DNA from: Terana coerulea
Taxonomy: Eukaryota; Basidiomycota; Agaricomycetes; Polyporales; Phanerochaetaceae
Direction: 5' to 3'
NCBI GenBank assembly: GCA_024811115.1
Contig: JAKOGH010000005.1
Span: 992,001 to 1,056,000, forward strand
Length of the DNA stretch: 64,000 bases
Shown here: piece after piece, positions 23,551 through 35,619 of the stretch
Layout of the letters: each line of letters starts with the position of its first letter
Numbering within the stretch: the stretch's first letter is position 1
Translations under genes and position numbers: made by a program
The notes under the pieces: model-generated
Databases searched by the model: none
Told to the model about the DNA's origin: nothing
The model's input: only the letters and a program-made list of their open reading frames with translations

Positions 23551-24500
23551 GCAAATCGTTTACCCAGGCAGCTGCGGCTCGAATGCAAGTAGCGACTGGC
23601 ATCCGCACTTAGGTACAAGCCCGCCGCGCGAGTCGTTCTTTGTTCATCTGCTACACACCCAGTCAAGCTCCGGCTCGCACGCAAGTAGCCCACACGGTCC
23701 AAGCAATAGCCACGACGTATATAAAATGACTGGACTGTCGACGCATACGCGAGATGCGATAGCATTGTCGAATGCCTTCGTGGACGAGCACCTCCTGCGC
23801 GGCGTCGACTTCGGGCTCGGCCCGCCCGAGCTGACCGCGGACCTCCGCCTCCTACCGCGGGCCCATCCCGCACGAAATCGGGCTCGATTACGGCATGGCG
23901 CGCCCCTTCCACCTCCGCGCGCCGAACTAGCACGACATGCTCAGGCTGCTCGCGCACCTCGGCAACACGCGGCTCGCACCCGCGCAGCGGGTGCGAGAGG
24001 TGATCCACGAGCGGCTCCGGCTGCGCGTCGTCGTGAGCTTCGTGAAGCTGCAGAAGCACAGCGCGGCGGAGACGCACGTCGTGCTCTACCTCACGATCCA
24101 CTGTCCCTTGCCCGCCGACCACACGTGTCACACGCGCGCTGCAGAGGCCGACGCGACGATGCTGCTTCCGCACGCGTACTCCCTCGCACCGCCGCCGCCC
24201 CTGTTGCAGCACGGCGCGGACAGCCCCGCCTCGCAGCAGTTCGTCGTCCCTACGCCGCCGTGGCCGGTGCTGCCCGTGTCGTTCCCGGCCCTGGTGGGCT
24301 GCCTGACGGCGGTGCTCGAGGCGTCGCGGCGCGGCTCGCTGAAGAAGGGCGGCGGGATGCCCCGCCTGGCGAAGGCGGTGGAGTCGATATATGGCGGTGT
24401 GCGGGTGGAGGGTCCGCAGGAAAGGACGAGTCTCACGGAGAAGGTGAAGAAGCTGGTGCAGAGGCGGGAGTCAGACCGAGTACTATGCGAACGATGAGCA
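23551..24500 (+). pseudogene. Truncated, nonsense-bearing copy of the 16183 gene
   Basis: Sequence from about 23551 matches the 16183 gene, but the first exon and start are missing and the join abuts the tail of the F-box gene. It has an extra base near 23846-23852 (relative to DLSPYRG), a Trp-to-stop change (AAC TAG where the paralogue has AAC TGG) at about 23928-23930, and another frame change near 24460. A 186-codon frame from 23937 (MLRLLAHLGNTRLAP) remains open over most of the domain. The insertion site used by the element in the paralogue is uninterrupted here (AAGCTGGTGCAGAGG), which makes it the empty-site reference. Confidence 0.85.
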
Positions 24501-24798
24501 TGCGGGGTTGGTGACCGCATGTCGGCTTGGATAGTACTGTCGTATAAACCCGACTCATCCTGTGAGCGACACTTGTACATGTGTACAGGCGGGCTTTATG
24601 GTACACTTAGCTTTGTAGGAATAGGACTCTTTTCCACTGTTGAAAGATTCTGTAAGTCGGGATGCCTTGCCCCGTGACTTTGTTGAGTCCTATTACAATT
24701 CTCTCGACGTCTTATCATAGAAATATCTTCCATTACATCTGTATGAAAAATCGAAGTTCTCTCTTCTTCAACCACGCTGCTCATTCAGATATTGGGTC

Positions 24799-27015
24799 CT
24801 ATTTTTCAATATCCCCTGAGCTGGGACTTCGTAGCCCGGTCTTTTCGTCGGCATCTCCACTCAAATCTGGGCGCCGCCGGTAAAGACCATAGGCTGGATG
24901 CCGTCCCTCTCCTAGACCAACCACCAGCCTCGTCGTCTCCTGCGACTCCGTGAACATCTGCATCGGACTTCGCTCCATGGACAGCTGGGCGTCGAGTTTC
25001 AGGGAGTTTCTCTTGAACAGGTCAGAGACGAGGGGCAACGGACTCGTGAGCCGCGCCTGCACCAGATCGAGTTCTGACACCTCGTTCGTGCCATTGACGC
25101 GCACAGCGGGAGATCTGGTGAAGAGGGTCGCAATGAAAATGTAGAGGACGATGAGCGCATACAGCCAGAGGAGCTGAAAGGACGAAATAGAATAGTCAGC
25201 ATCACTTGAAGCAGGACGTTGATCAGTGGCACCCACACCGACGAACACGAAGACAGGCACCGCGGGGTATCGCGCGAGTGTCTTCGTGGTTATGAGCTCT
25301 TCTTGAAGTGCAGGGGCGGAGATGAACGTGCCCCCAGCATCCCAAGCGCGAGCCTCGCCAGGTCCTGCTGCAGCGCCGCCATCACGTTGTCCGCATTCGT
25401 CTCCGCCTGTGCCGTCGCCTGCATATCGCTTGCCAATCGCTGACTTGCCAGGTTGTTGATCAGCGGGCCCCAGAAGATGTTGGTGACGTTATAGTTGGTT
25501 GGGGCTTCGTCTTGCAGGTCGAACGCGCCGTCCTCGTAGGAATACGTCACATTGAGATACGTGAACGTGCATGAGGCGTAGAGGGACATGGTGCTGGAGC
25601 TGTCGTTGCTGTCGACGGCAGAGTTGAAGCTCTCGACGAGAGCGTCCGTGGTCCCTTGGCTCCATCGCAGCTGCACAATGAGCTCGAAGGGGTTGGAGAT
25701 GGCACTAGCATCGGGGAGTTCGAGCGAGTTCGGGTCAGTGAGGACGGTGCCATTGTAGAAGGCATGGACAACATTTGATGTCCCCAAATCAGGCATCGTA
25801 GGGTAACCAATATTTGCACAGCTTTGTACGACTTCTTTGCCATCGTTACTGTTGGTTGTGTTGCAAAGAGGATTGAGGCTTGTACATGCAGCACGGCTGG
25901 CGAACGAAGTGGCGCTGTACTTCGTGGATGCATTGACAACAGCCGGTACCAGCAGCGCGGTGTCGGCGTGGTTATTCAGTGTGACGAGCGTGAAGTTCGC
26001 CGATGCGTTGGATGCCAGGAGGAAGCCTCCGTTACGAATGGCTGACGTACTGCCCCAGGAGTCTGGGCTCTGCAGACAAACTTCACCGAACCCGGGGAAC
26101 GGAACGTCGTCGCATAGCGTATTGTTAAACGTCACGCTCATTGCCTGAGGTACAGTCGTGCTCGTGATGTTCGCGCCAAGAATCGCGTGTGTTGTAGTGT
26201 GTATCCATATGTCCGCAAGGCTGTAACACTTTGTCAATAACAATTGGGAATGTCTGCTCCGAGGCCAACAGCGTACCCAATAAGATGCGTGAGTACTATC
26301 ACGAGCAAGCAGACGAAGAATGCTCTTTTAAGTATAGATGGCGCCGAGGGCCCGAGTCGTTTTCGTCGACCCAAGTATAAAGACGCATCGAAGAGGCTCA
26401 ATAAGCTGGATGATCCCAGCAGGCGGAGGAGCAGTCCGAACCTACAATTGTGATGTATCATAGATGCAATCGTGATGAGATGAGATAAACGGAAATTAAT
26501 CACTTACTGGAGTGGTGTCGGCAGCCGACTGTCAGAAGTGGTAGCTTTACCCGACTCAGAAATCCAACCAGAGGCGATGCGATAAGCATACATCGTCATG
26601 GCGAACGGTACAGTGAGGGCCAACAAGGGAGGACTGGGTATTGTTCAGCTCGCAGCAAGCTCATTTCAACCTAAATAGACATGACTTACAGCAATGGAGG
26701 ACATGGTGAGACCAATGAGTCGTGCTTCGTTGCCTCCGGCATGAGTACCTTCGTCCACGATGAAAGCGCCTTGTTTCCGGAGTGTTTCCAGAACGGACTG
26801 TCCTTGAACCGAGTGGTGTTTGACCAGCCAGACAAGGAGCATCGTGGCCAGGCCGGCCGTAAATAAGACTGTCAGAACCGTCAGGACGACTGGCATGAGA
26901 GTGGGGGTCTGAATGTCGTTTTATGATTACGACTTGGTCCGTCGTGACCATGCGCCTCGAGCACAGGCACCGTAATTGGGATGTACTCGGGAGACTGTTC
27001 CAGTGAATCATCCAT
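24799..27015 (-). CDS. Multi-pass membrane glycoprotein of unknown function
   Basis: Exons: 27015-26971, 26908-26690, 26633-26508, 26441-26277, 26220-25237, 25173-24799. Hydrophobic segments occur near the start (PVVLTVLTVLFTAGLATMLL), in PPLLALTVPFAMTMYAYRIA, in AFFVCLLVIVLTHLIGLADI and near the end (LLWLYALIVLYIFIATLF). They flank a ~270-residue, presumably extracellular domain with many N-x-S/T sites and several Cys. A cytoplasmic tail follows. This layout is a recurrent fungal membrane-protein architecture with no assigned role. A one-base deletion in the run at 25331-25335 breaks the frame; adding one base gives GMLGGTFISAPALQEEL. Exons 2 and 3 are also out of phase by one base, so either that junction or another indel is unresolved. 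Confidence 0.7.
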
Positions 27016-28950
27016 GTTCGCCGGAAGTCTGGGATGTAGCGAAACGTCTGGGGAGGTAGCAGGAAGATGCGCCGACGGAGAGAGTGGTGGGGGTAGTAGA
27101 GGCGGCGAGGGAACCGTCAGCTATCGATGTAGCCCCGCTCGACTAACTTACTTTATAGTCATTTCCTGCTGTTCCTCGCTGTCAGCGATTGCAACTTGAT
27201 CAGTTTAATTGGTTTGGTCCATGCGTGTTGAGGAACATTCCTGCACAAGCGGTTGAGCTATTGGCAAAGCTGGAGGGGAGAATCTAACCTTAAGAAAGCG
27301 CTGATGTGTCGGTCCCGTCCACGGTGAGAAGTCTGACCAGCTTGACACACGCATGGGTGCGCCGAAGTGAAGCTAGTGGATTCGGGTGGCTTTCAAGTAT
27401 GCAAGACCGCCCGACGCGAAAACAAAAACAAACGGCGTAGTCAGAGACAGCCGGGTGGAAACAGGTCTTCGCAACGAAGACTTCGAGAGCCTAGGCAGAT
27501 CAGAGACTAGTCACTTGCATTTGACCCGATCAGGATATCCATATTTCGAGCTGTCAGGTGCCAGTACCATGGTTCTGCGTTGTGCGTCTACTCTGATACA
27601 AGGTTTGAACGTTGAACGTTGTGTACGCTGCATAGGGTTTAGACATGGAACAGCCGAGTAGAGGCATGAAAACGCACCGTCGAGGATGTCGGCCTATCGC
27701 CAGCGATTGCGTGCACGGTATCAGACATGACAAGTTGGACCCACATACCGAAATATACACGATGCAGACATCGCCCTCTTCTCCACTCAGATTATTACTA
27801 GCATAAGCAATATGAGAGCTACGAGTGTACAGCACCGAGGGAATACAACATCCGTAAACTGCGAGTCTTGGAAAGCAGGTTCGACAAAGCACATAGATAG
27901 CCCGAGCTTCCAGGAAGAACACACTAGCTACCGCATTGCGAACTTGCCCTGCGTTTTACGCATCGCGTGCTTCTTCTCTCGCTCCAGTTCCTACGGACAA
28001 CAGTCAATACAGAAATACTGGTTAACAGTTCTAAACAACGTGCCTTCCTTTGCTCTGCTGCGCTCAACTTCGCCAACTTGTGGAGTTCGGCTCGACCTCA
28101 TCTCCAGCCCGGTAGGTTGGTTCGACAATGCCCCGACGCGTCTCGAAGGTGTATTGAAAGAAGCCATGGCGGGGCCGAAGGCTAATCGTGGTATGCAACA
28201 ACGTAACAGCCCTACTTCCTATAGAGAATCCAAAGAAGTCGGTGCTGCCACCTAGTTAGGATAACGTGTGAGGCTCTACAGGCCGCGTGTGCTGAGAGTT
28301 GTGCGTACCCCGTGAGACCTCCAACCTGCACGGGCTTTGTGGACTACGTGGTACATAGTAGTAAGTGTGAGTCATATATAACATGAGAAATCATATACGT
28401 CAGATATTGGTACATTAACCTCGGAGAGAGGCCCACCATGAATGCGCCTTCTTAACGTTATTGCCCATGAAGTATCACGCACGATAGAGAAGGATGGCAA
28501 CTACGAACATAGCTTCCTTTTCAAGTACTATACAATTACTTCATTCTTTTTAGTCAAGCACGTATCACGAGACATATAAAATGAATTTGAGCACGTACAG
28601 CCAGGCCGGAATACCAGGAACATCTACCGAAATTCAAGACCCTCATAGTTCTCCAGTACCACCAATGGTGAGGGAGCCACGTGTTTCAACACCTGTGCTA
28701 GAGGATTGGTAGCCATCTCGAAGGCTATGTGGTGCGACGTCGAGGGCCCTCGGAACGACGTTGGGAGCAAGGAGAGCGTCGAACTCGGTCCGCTGGCGCC
28801 GCTGTTCGACGTGCAGTCGCAGACGCTCGCCATCAATGGGCGCTAATTATAAAGAGCCCAATCGAAGGAGTCCTTCGGCGACTCGTCGTGTTGCTAACTT
28901 GCTACCAAGTCCACGCTACTACTTCGCGTTGAGCACACCGACCGCTCAAT
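27016..28950. other. Intergenic, ~1.9 kb, no supported gene
   Basis: Several short open frames, none with recognisable protein features. A 70-codon minus-strand frame at 28836-28624 (containing EMATNPLAQVLKHVAP) looks protein-like but is isolated, and may be a relic. The last ~60 bp resemble the upstream flank of the first F-box copy. Confidence 0.5.
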
Positions 28951-30398
28951 ATGAGTCTTCCACCGGAGCTTTTTGGCATCATATTTGAAGAGCTACATAC
29001 GGCCGACTAGGAAAAGGCTTGGAGGGATCCTAAATCGAGGACTCCAAAAACGACCTGACGGCATGCACCCTGGTATCCCGCGCTTGGCATGCCGTAGCGA
29101 TCACCCACCTCTTCCGCAATGTCGTATGGACATTCCAATGTTTACCCCTCGAAATGACGTGGTAAGTATCGCACTATGGAAGAAGACGTATCGTCTGCTG
29201 ATCAAGCATGCAGCTGCACGGAACGTCTTGATCCACCTCGCAGAACTTTTACCTCGCTGGTGAACTTTGTAGAGTCGTTCACTGCTGCTCGACTCAGCAT
29301 ACAAGGTCTCGTCCTCGATGCGTTGCCAGGAGGAACGGATTACACCGGAGAGGATGATGTCGTCGACGTCCGGCAATTCCTCCACCTTCTCCGCCTCTTA
29401 CCCCGGTTGGTCAACTTACACCTGGTCAATTTCAACGTGACGCCTCGGCCATTTGAACTGCCGCTGCATACGCCCCTTGCGCAGTTATTTATCGCGGGCT
29501 ACACCTTTTCCAACGAACGGTCCATTCGAGAAAATAGTCATCTCGACGCACCATTACTACTGAACTGCTTTGCGAAGGTTACCGATCTTGGCTTTTTTCT
29601 TTGGGAATCAACTTCACCGAACACACTCTCATACTTTCAGCGACGAAGCTCCGGTTGTGGAGGCCCAATCTTTGACATTGGGAAACTTGCACAGTGGCAA
29701 CGCCATGCTCTACAGATATCTCTCCAGCTCCTTTATCTCGTGGAGCCTACGCTCGTTATCCATAGGCTTCACATGGTCGATTAGCCCCGATGATGATTTG
29801 CTCATGGATATCGAAGAGGGGACGACATTATTTGGCTTGATCGCGCCGCAACTGCAGACCCTTCGCTACAATGTGCTCGCCTGGTCTACAGCGCTTCGTA
29901 AGTTGAACCTATCGACTTCGAGGCCATGCTGCTAATCATATGGTGTTACATACTATAGTTCAAACCACGGCCATAACCCACTGCCTGAATCTCGAACATT
30001 TAGCGATAAACCTTGCCCAGCATGTCAACTCCATGAAGTGTATTGACTACATGCCGCTCCATCTTCTTGCGAGCTTCCTGGAAGCACTCACCGAGCTTTC
30101 TACCAAATATTCGAAGCTGCAAACCTTTACTCTTCATGTTCTCTTCGTGGCTCGACGCGGAAAGGCAAGCCCGATTCCGGAGAGTGTCATAGCCGACGTG
30201 AACGATGCCTTCATCGACTTCGTTCGGCAGTACCGCTTACCTCAAGTTATACTCGACTGTGTTAGCGACAACGCGTTTACCTTCAGTAGCATGCAGGACA
30301 TGCTCAAATTCATGTTTCCGCGGTTATTTGAAGAAGGAAAGGCTCAAGTTCAAAGCGGTCAAACAGGCAGTACTAGCTATTGCACTCCCTTTGGATAA
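28951..30398 (+). pseudogene. F-box / LRR-like protein, copy 2 (dead)
   Basis: Paralogue of the 22130 gene across its whole length: MSLPPELFGIIFEELH, ACTLVSRAWHAVAITHLFRN, FLHLLRLLPRLVNLHLVNFN and the C-terminal LPQVILDCVSDNAFTFSSMQ. Two Trp codons are nonsense. TAG stands at about 29008-29010 where copy 1 has TGG, and TGA is formed across the first intron junction (29161/29244) where copy 1 has TGG. Both are G-to-A changes. There are also frame breaks near 29050 (A-run) and near 29630. Because of the two nonsense codons this copy cannot make the full protein, whatever the indels mean. Confidence 0.75.
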
Positions 30399-30690
30399 TT
30401 GGACAGTACAAGTGGAACCTCTTGATATTTGTGTTGGCCCATCTAACCTCCGTTATATGCCAGCGGGTCGAACGAATTTTTCACAACCATAAGATACTTT
30501 GCGCAAGCCTGCCGTGAATCATATCCAGCTTTCTGACCTAGACAAGAGCTATGCGAAAAACAGTTCATATCTCTCAAGGAGGGCATGACTGCGGATGTAC
30601 AACAAACAGTGTATGGAGCTTAGTAGATGCTACAGACGAGTTAAGCACAAATAATAGCAATGTGGTCATGCAAGCGCAGCCATCTGAGAA

Positions 30691-32803
30691 TCATTCGTCA
30701 TCTTCGTCATCCTCTTCAACCATACCAATCTCGTACTCTCCGCAAATATCCCACCGTGAGCCCTCAGCAGCCGCGCTCACATACTTCACAAAGCGCATCA
30801 CCTTTTCGTCTCGCAGAACAAGCAGCAACCTGTTGAACCCGGGCTGCGCAGTCAGCAGCGTTCCGTCGTCTTCCTCGTCAGAGTCCTCCTCGTCGGTGTC
30901 CATGGCGTCCCCACGATGGCTGCTGCCATTGCCATTGGCCTTCCCATTCGGCGACCCCTTGGCCTGCTTGCCGTTGCTCTTCGCATTGGGCGACGAGCTC
31001 GGGCCGACGTTGGCGGCGCCATTAGCCTTCTTCCGCGAGCCCGATCGGTACACCGCCGGGTCGTCCTCCTCCTCGTGCGGCGCCATATAGCACTCCCAGC
31101 CGCCCCACTCCCCGCTCTGCCACCCGTTCACCTCCGCCTTCTCGCCCTTCCTCGCCTTCTTTCTCTCCTCGCCCACCGCCACCGCGACGGCCACCTCCGG
31201 CGTCAGCCCAAGCACAACGTCGAGCCGGGACTCCGTCTCCTCGCTCGTCGCGAGCGTGTAGTCGAGCCCGGGGCGGAAGCGCCGCGCCTCGGCGGCCCAG
31301 CTCAACGGGAGCACGCTCGATACTTTCGCGAGCCACGCGCGGAAAGCGGGACTCGAGAAGAGCTCGTCCTGCAGGCTGCGGATGATGCTGTCGGGCGACG
31401 TCTGCGCGGAGCGCGGCAAGACGGCCTCGTGCCGTCCGCCCTCCGGCTGCGGCGCCAGGGTGCAGTACCGCCGTGTGTGCGGCGGGCCTCGGGGACCCAG
31501 GGAATGCCAGGCGTGTTGGGGTCGGTGGACGTGCCTGAGGCATGAGCGGGTATCCGCTTTGCGCGGTTGGGCCCGAGGCCGTCGCGGACATCGTTTGCGG
31601 CCAGTCCTGCGGAGAGCTTAGTGGCGAGTGGTTCGCAGAGGAAGGAATGTAGCTCGAGGGAAGACTCGTCGACGAAGCGAGAAGCCAGGGCGGTCATGGT
31701 GCGTTGCTGCAGGTAAACGGGGTTGAGGAACTCTGACAGGAAAGAGACGTGTTCAGGTGAGAGAGGATCGGTCGGCATGGGAGGAGCCGTAGGTGAAGGG
31801 TAGGTCGTGAATTGGGTGGATTGAGAAGCCTGGATTGCGCGGCTAAACATGCATATATTCAACAAACACAAAAGCGAACTCACCAGCTGCTCCCGAGAAC
31901 TCTTGTACTCTCCCCATTTCTCATTGGCACCGTAGCCCTCTTCCCCTTCCTGAGCCGCATGGAACCATCCGCTTATACTCAGCCTCTGTCTTCCGTCCTC
32001 GCCCTCGCCCACGATAACCTCTTCAACCGAGTGAAAACTTTGACCTGGCTGCACCTCGAAGAAAATAAACTGATTCCAGCTCGGTGGAATGCTCATGCTT
32101 GGTATGCATTCCGGCTCGGGGATCCCTCCATTTCCAGTCCTCGTAGGGTACAGCTCGAGGGCCCCACCCCACTCCGCCTGCCAGAGTTGATAATGTGGAA
32201 GGGGCATATACAGAATGTATGAGACTCGCCGCGAACCGATAACGTCGTCGTGGTTGAGCAAGTGGCAGCCTTTCGTGTAGGTGTTTACAGACATGTCTTG
32301 CTTCTTGCCCGACAGGGGCCGCAGCCTGTTATGGCGCGGACGAATGCACGGAAATTCGACGAGTAGAGTGCGTCCCGGAGGGTCAGAAGGTTTGGCAGGA
32401 GGGAGAGTTGGTCTTTCGCCAGGTAAGATAACGACGCCAGGTCCCCGGTTTGGTTGACCTGGGTGTATGCGCACATTTAGCAGATTTCATGCGGCACATC
32501 TGCGAGGACGCACCTTATAAATGTCCGTTTCCTTCTCCGTGAAGCTCAGCTCGCCCACAATCTCATCCTTCACCGCGACTAGCAATTCATCTTGGAATAG
32601 CTTGTCCACCTTGCAGTACCTGTACGGTTCTGAATTCGCGTACTCGGTATGCAGTTTCTGTATGGTGTTTTGCTGTAGGAGGTCTGGGGCGAAATGTGGT
32701 GTTGGGTCCGCCTCAGGCGGCGAGGGGTCATGGGTCTTTTCGCTCGCTTCGGAGAGTGGCCGTCCTTGTCGGCAGACGGTGAACGTTCGCGAGGACGTGC
32801 CAT
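30691..32803 (-). CDS. TPA1: Tpa1/Ofd1-type prolyl hydroxylase (2-oxoglutarate/Fe(II) dioxygenase)
   Basis: Exons 32803-32514, 32458-31884 and 31829-30691 give about 668 residues. The N-terminal dioxygenase domain has YTKGCHLLNHDDVIGSRRVS with the HxD iron ligands, LYMPLPHYQLWQAEWGGALE and, further on, GQSFHSVEEV with the distal His and LSISGWFH. The C-terminal Tpa1-type domain follows (LPRSAQTSPDS, LQDELFSSPAFRAWL) with an acidic tail. The family hydroxylates a prolyl residue of ribosomal protein uS12, affects translation termination, and in fission yeast (Ofd1) couples oxygen to SREBP turnover. Three one-base deletions interrupt the frame: TTTT 32737-32740, GGGG 32315-32318 and GGGG 31491-31494. 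One added base at each joins conserved sequence. The N-terminus is basic (PKRAK), consistent with nuclear entry. Confidence 0.88.
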
Positions 32804-34330
32804 TTTTTGTTTCGTTTGCCTGGTCGCGTGAAACGCCCCAGCTGGTAAAATCGATTCAAATGTCTCCTCTCTTATAAGATGCGACGCTCATACTCACTGT
32901 ATCCTATGGTGAGAAAGAAGTAGCTTTCAAAGGGTTTCTCCCGGAAGCGGTCGAACTAGGGGATAATAGAAGCCAGGGATGGGTAGAAGGTAGTTCGCGA
33001 GCACTACCGGGAGGATTTTGTATACACCGAGCGCGTGTAGAGTCTCGAACAGACTCCTAAGGGCTGCGGGTCTAGAGTATGCGCGTGCCTTTCAACTTGC
33101 TGTACACAGGGGACCTAGGTGAACGGCCTGGACGTTTCTAACGCTGCAGAGCGACCTGGATTGTTTGTTCCAAATAGTTGACGCTGTGAGAATCGTGCGC
33201 CAGGTTGCCGGTGAAGCTTAGGCAAGCGTACCTGAGCGAGAGAGAGCAACGGTGTATTGCTGTCGAGATGTAGGAAGGCCCTGTACCGTGGCTGCACGGA
33301 GGGCTGAGTTGGCTGGGAGGAGTGTAAGGGAGGAGAGCTGTTCAGGCTCAAGTTTACCGGGAGCCTTTCGCCCCTTTTCTTGCGCTTCGTCCGCAGTGCG
33401 ACTGGGAGTCCAGACTCGAGTGTCGACCACATACGTAGATTGATGCGGCAGCGTTTACCTCCTTCTCTGCCAAACCAGGTCGTTCGGGATCCAGACCCTC
33501 GAACAAGCTTCAGAACCAGAGCAAAACTTCGCAGACGCACGCGGGCACAATACGGAGTTCGGACAGACCTCGGACATTTGGATAGGGAGCGCGCGTAGTT
33601 GTGGAAGAAACTGAGTGCACTAAGTTACACTAAGTACTATCGGTTTGGCAGAGGATGGTTACTTGCTTGCGGATACAGTGACGTTGATCATTTGAGAGAG
33701 TAATGTGTATAACTACAGTAGAAACGACGACCCGTAAATATCGCTACAGGAATCACAAACAGTGAGGATCTAGCAAGCGCTATCGCTACATTGTACATCA
33801 TCAGTTCGAGTGCATAAGTCAAGACAAACAGACATCTACACTACTTCCAGGAATCGAGCCAGCACCAAAAATACAATATACAAAATCAGGGGATACATGT
33901 GAACAAATGCCTTTGTGTTCCGTACTGGGAATATCCACGTCCGAGCCACGAGATAGCAGGTAGGACAGCACACAGAGAGCCCAAGGAAGGTCGTCTAGAG
34001 ATACGATTAATAGACACGTAGGTTTGAGTAGCCAGAGAGACAATGACCATCACATGGGAAAGAGGAATAAATACGATACGATTTAACAAAGCAGTACGAC
34101 GATAATGCTGGACATAGGCTAGAGATGACGAGGACCCGCGAAAAATAATACAACTGCAACATGACCACGAATAAGTTAGCCTAGGACGCTGGGAATGAAG
34201 AGCGGGAGGAAAGGCTCGCACCATGTACAAGATACGGACCGCAGCCGCCCGGATGAACACGCAGTGTTGGCTGCCCTGCACCCTCCGGATGGTCCACCAA
34301 GCAAAAAGAAAAAAGGAGTCCTTAGGCTCG
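32804..34330. other. Intergenic, ~1.5 kb
   Basis: Upstream flank of the TPA1 gene and 3' flank of the WTAP-like gene. A 141-codon minus-strand frame (33540-33115) is basic and featureless and was not accepted. No RNA gene seen. Confidence 0.5.
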
Positions 34331-35619
34331 TTACAGTCCCATACGTTCCTTCAACGTCCGATCGCCCGAATGGGAGTTTGCGTTGCTGCCCCGCCGCGGT
34401 CGTCTGCCCCCACCGCCACCTCCAGCGGTACCGCCACCACCGCCATACGCACCATTCCGCTTGGAAGACCTGTCGTGGTCGCGGTTCCGATCACGGTCTC
34501 GCTCGCGGTCCCGTTCCCGCTCACGATGCGGATGTCTATCGCGCTCGCGCTCCTTTGCCGGTCGCTCCCGTTCATGCCCCCGGTCTCTATCGCGCTCCCG
34601 TTCGCGGTCTGGGACTCTGCCTTTGTCGCGGTCGTGGTCGCGAGGGCGCTCGGGCGACCACTGCCGTCGGTCCTCGTCGACCTCCATCTTCACTTTCCGC
34701 TCTGTCGGAGACAGTACCCGCGGTGATTGCTCCGGAGAGTCCTCATCTCGTCGGCGTAGCACCGAGCCGCTGTGCGAGCGGTTGCCCTTCATGGGTGGTG
34801 GCGCCTGCGAGGAAGGGGGGCAAGGATGGGGTCTCGGACAGCCGAGGCTTTTTGTGTGCGCGAGGTCCAGTTGGAGGCAATTTGCCCATGCCGTTGGGCT
34901 GTGATGGTGGCAAATTGTGGTTGGAACGGATAACAGGTGATTGTGAGTGCGACTTGTTTGAGTGATTATTCGGACGGTTCTTGTTGAGGATCGTCGATTG
35001 GGCCTTATCAAGCTCCTCTCTAGGTGGTTGTCAGACTCATATCAATAGCATCCAGTTAATGACTCACGAGAGAGAACCAATAGCTTGGTGAGATTCTGTT
35101 CATGCATGGAAGGTTAAGCCGTGATTATAAGCAGTCAGCGTCAGACGTACCCCTTAGCGCCCCTTCCAACTTCTGGACGACTTTCCTCAGCGAACGGACG
35201 TCCTCCTTCAGCCTGCCCGTCTCTCCTGTCTTTAGAAGCTCGTAAAGTTCGTCGTTCTCTTCTTGCAAGACCTTCACTCGTTGCGTGAGGGCAGCCGTGA
35301 CCGTGGTAGAAGACGAGGAGGATGTGGCGGTCGTGCGGTCGTTGATGTGAGGAAGCAATAACGAGACGAGCGGGGCCGGCAGGGATATCGGGTCAGTCAC
35401 CACCGGACTCGGTTGGTTCGTCAGATATTGTCGTAAATGAGCGACCTCATCCTGTAAAATAACGGAGTGCAGTGTGCACACGCGTCCAAGTCAGACATGG
35501 GTGCACGACCGGACACAGGGACAGGCTGTGCGCACCGTGAGGTCGGCGAGTTGCGCGTCGCGCTGCCTGAGCAGCGTCTCGAGCTCAATCTCGCGAGGTG
35601 TAGGGAGATCCATGGCCAT
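34331..35619 (-). CDS. WTAP/Mum2-like coiled-coil protein with Arg/Asp-Glu-rich tail
   Basis: Exons 35619-35536, 35451-35151, 35095-35068 (28 nt) and 35019-34331 give about 366 residues. The coiled coil reads LTQRVKVLQEENDELYELL, then LKEDVRSLRKVVQKLEGALR, ESHQAIGSLSEELDKAQSTI. It follows the pattern of human WTAP (QENQEL...QSTIL), the scaffold of the m6A RNA methyltransferase complex (Mum2 in yeast). The C-terminal half is disordered and contains long Arg-Asp/Arg-Glu arrays and Gly-rich runs typical of splicing-related proteins. One extra base in the run at 34815-34820 breaks the frame. The start is uncertain: the open frame extends upstream (SDSELSELERRR), so an earlier exon may exist. The family call is an inference from the coiled-coil pattern. 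Confidence 0.68.

Noticed and set aside
33115..33540. 141-codon minus-strand open frame as a gene
   Set aside because: Basic, low-complexity composition and no domain. It lies in the TPA1 upstream region and probably reflects composition.
34380..34900. Plus-strand 173-codon Ser/Arg-rich frame as an SR protein
   Set aside because: It is the mirror of the Arg-Asp/Glu arrays on the minus strand. The minus-strand reading joins conserved exons, the plus-strand reading does not.
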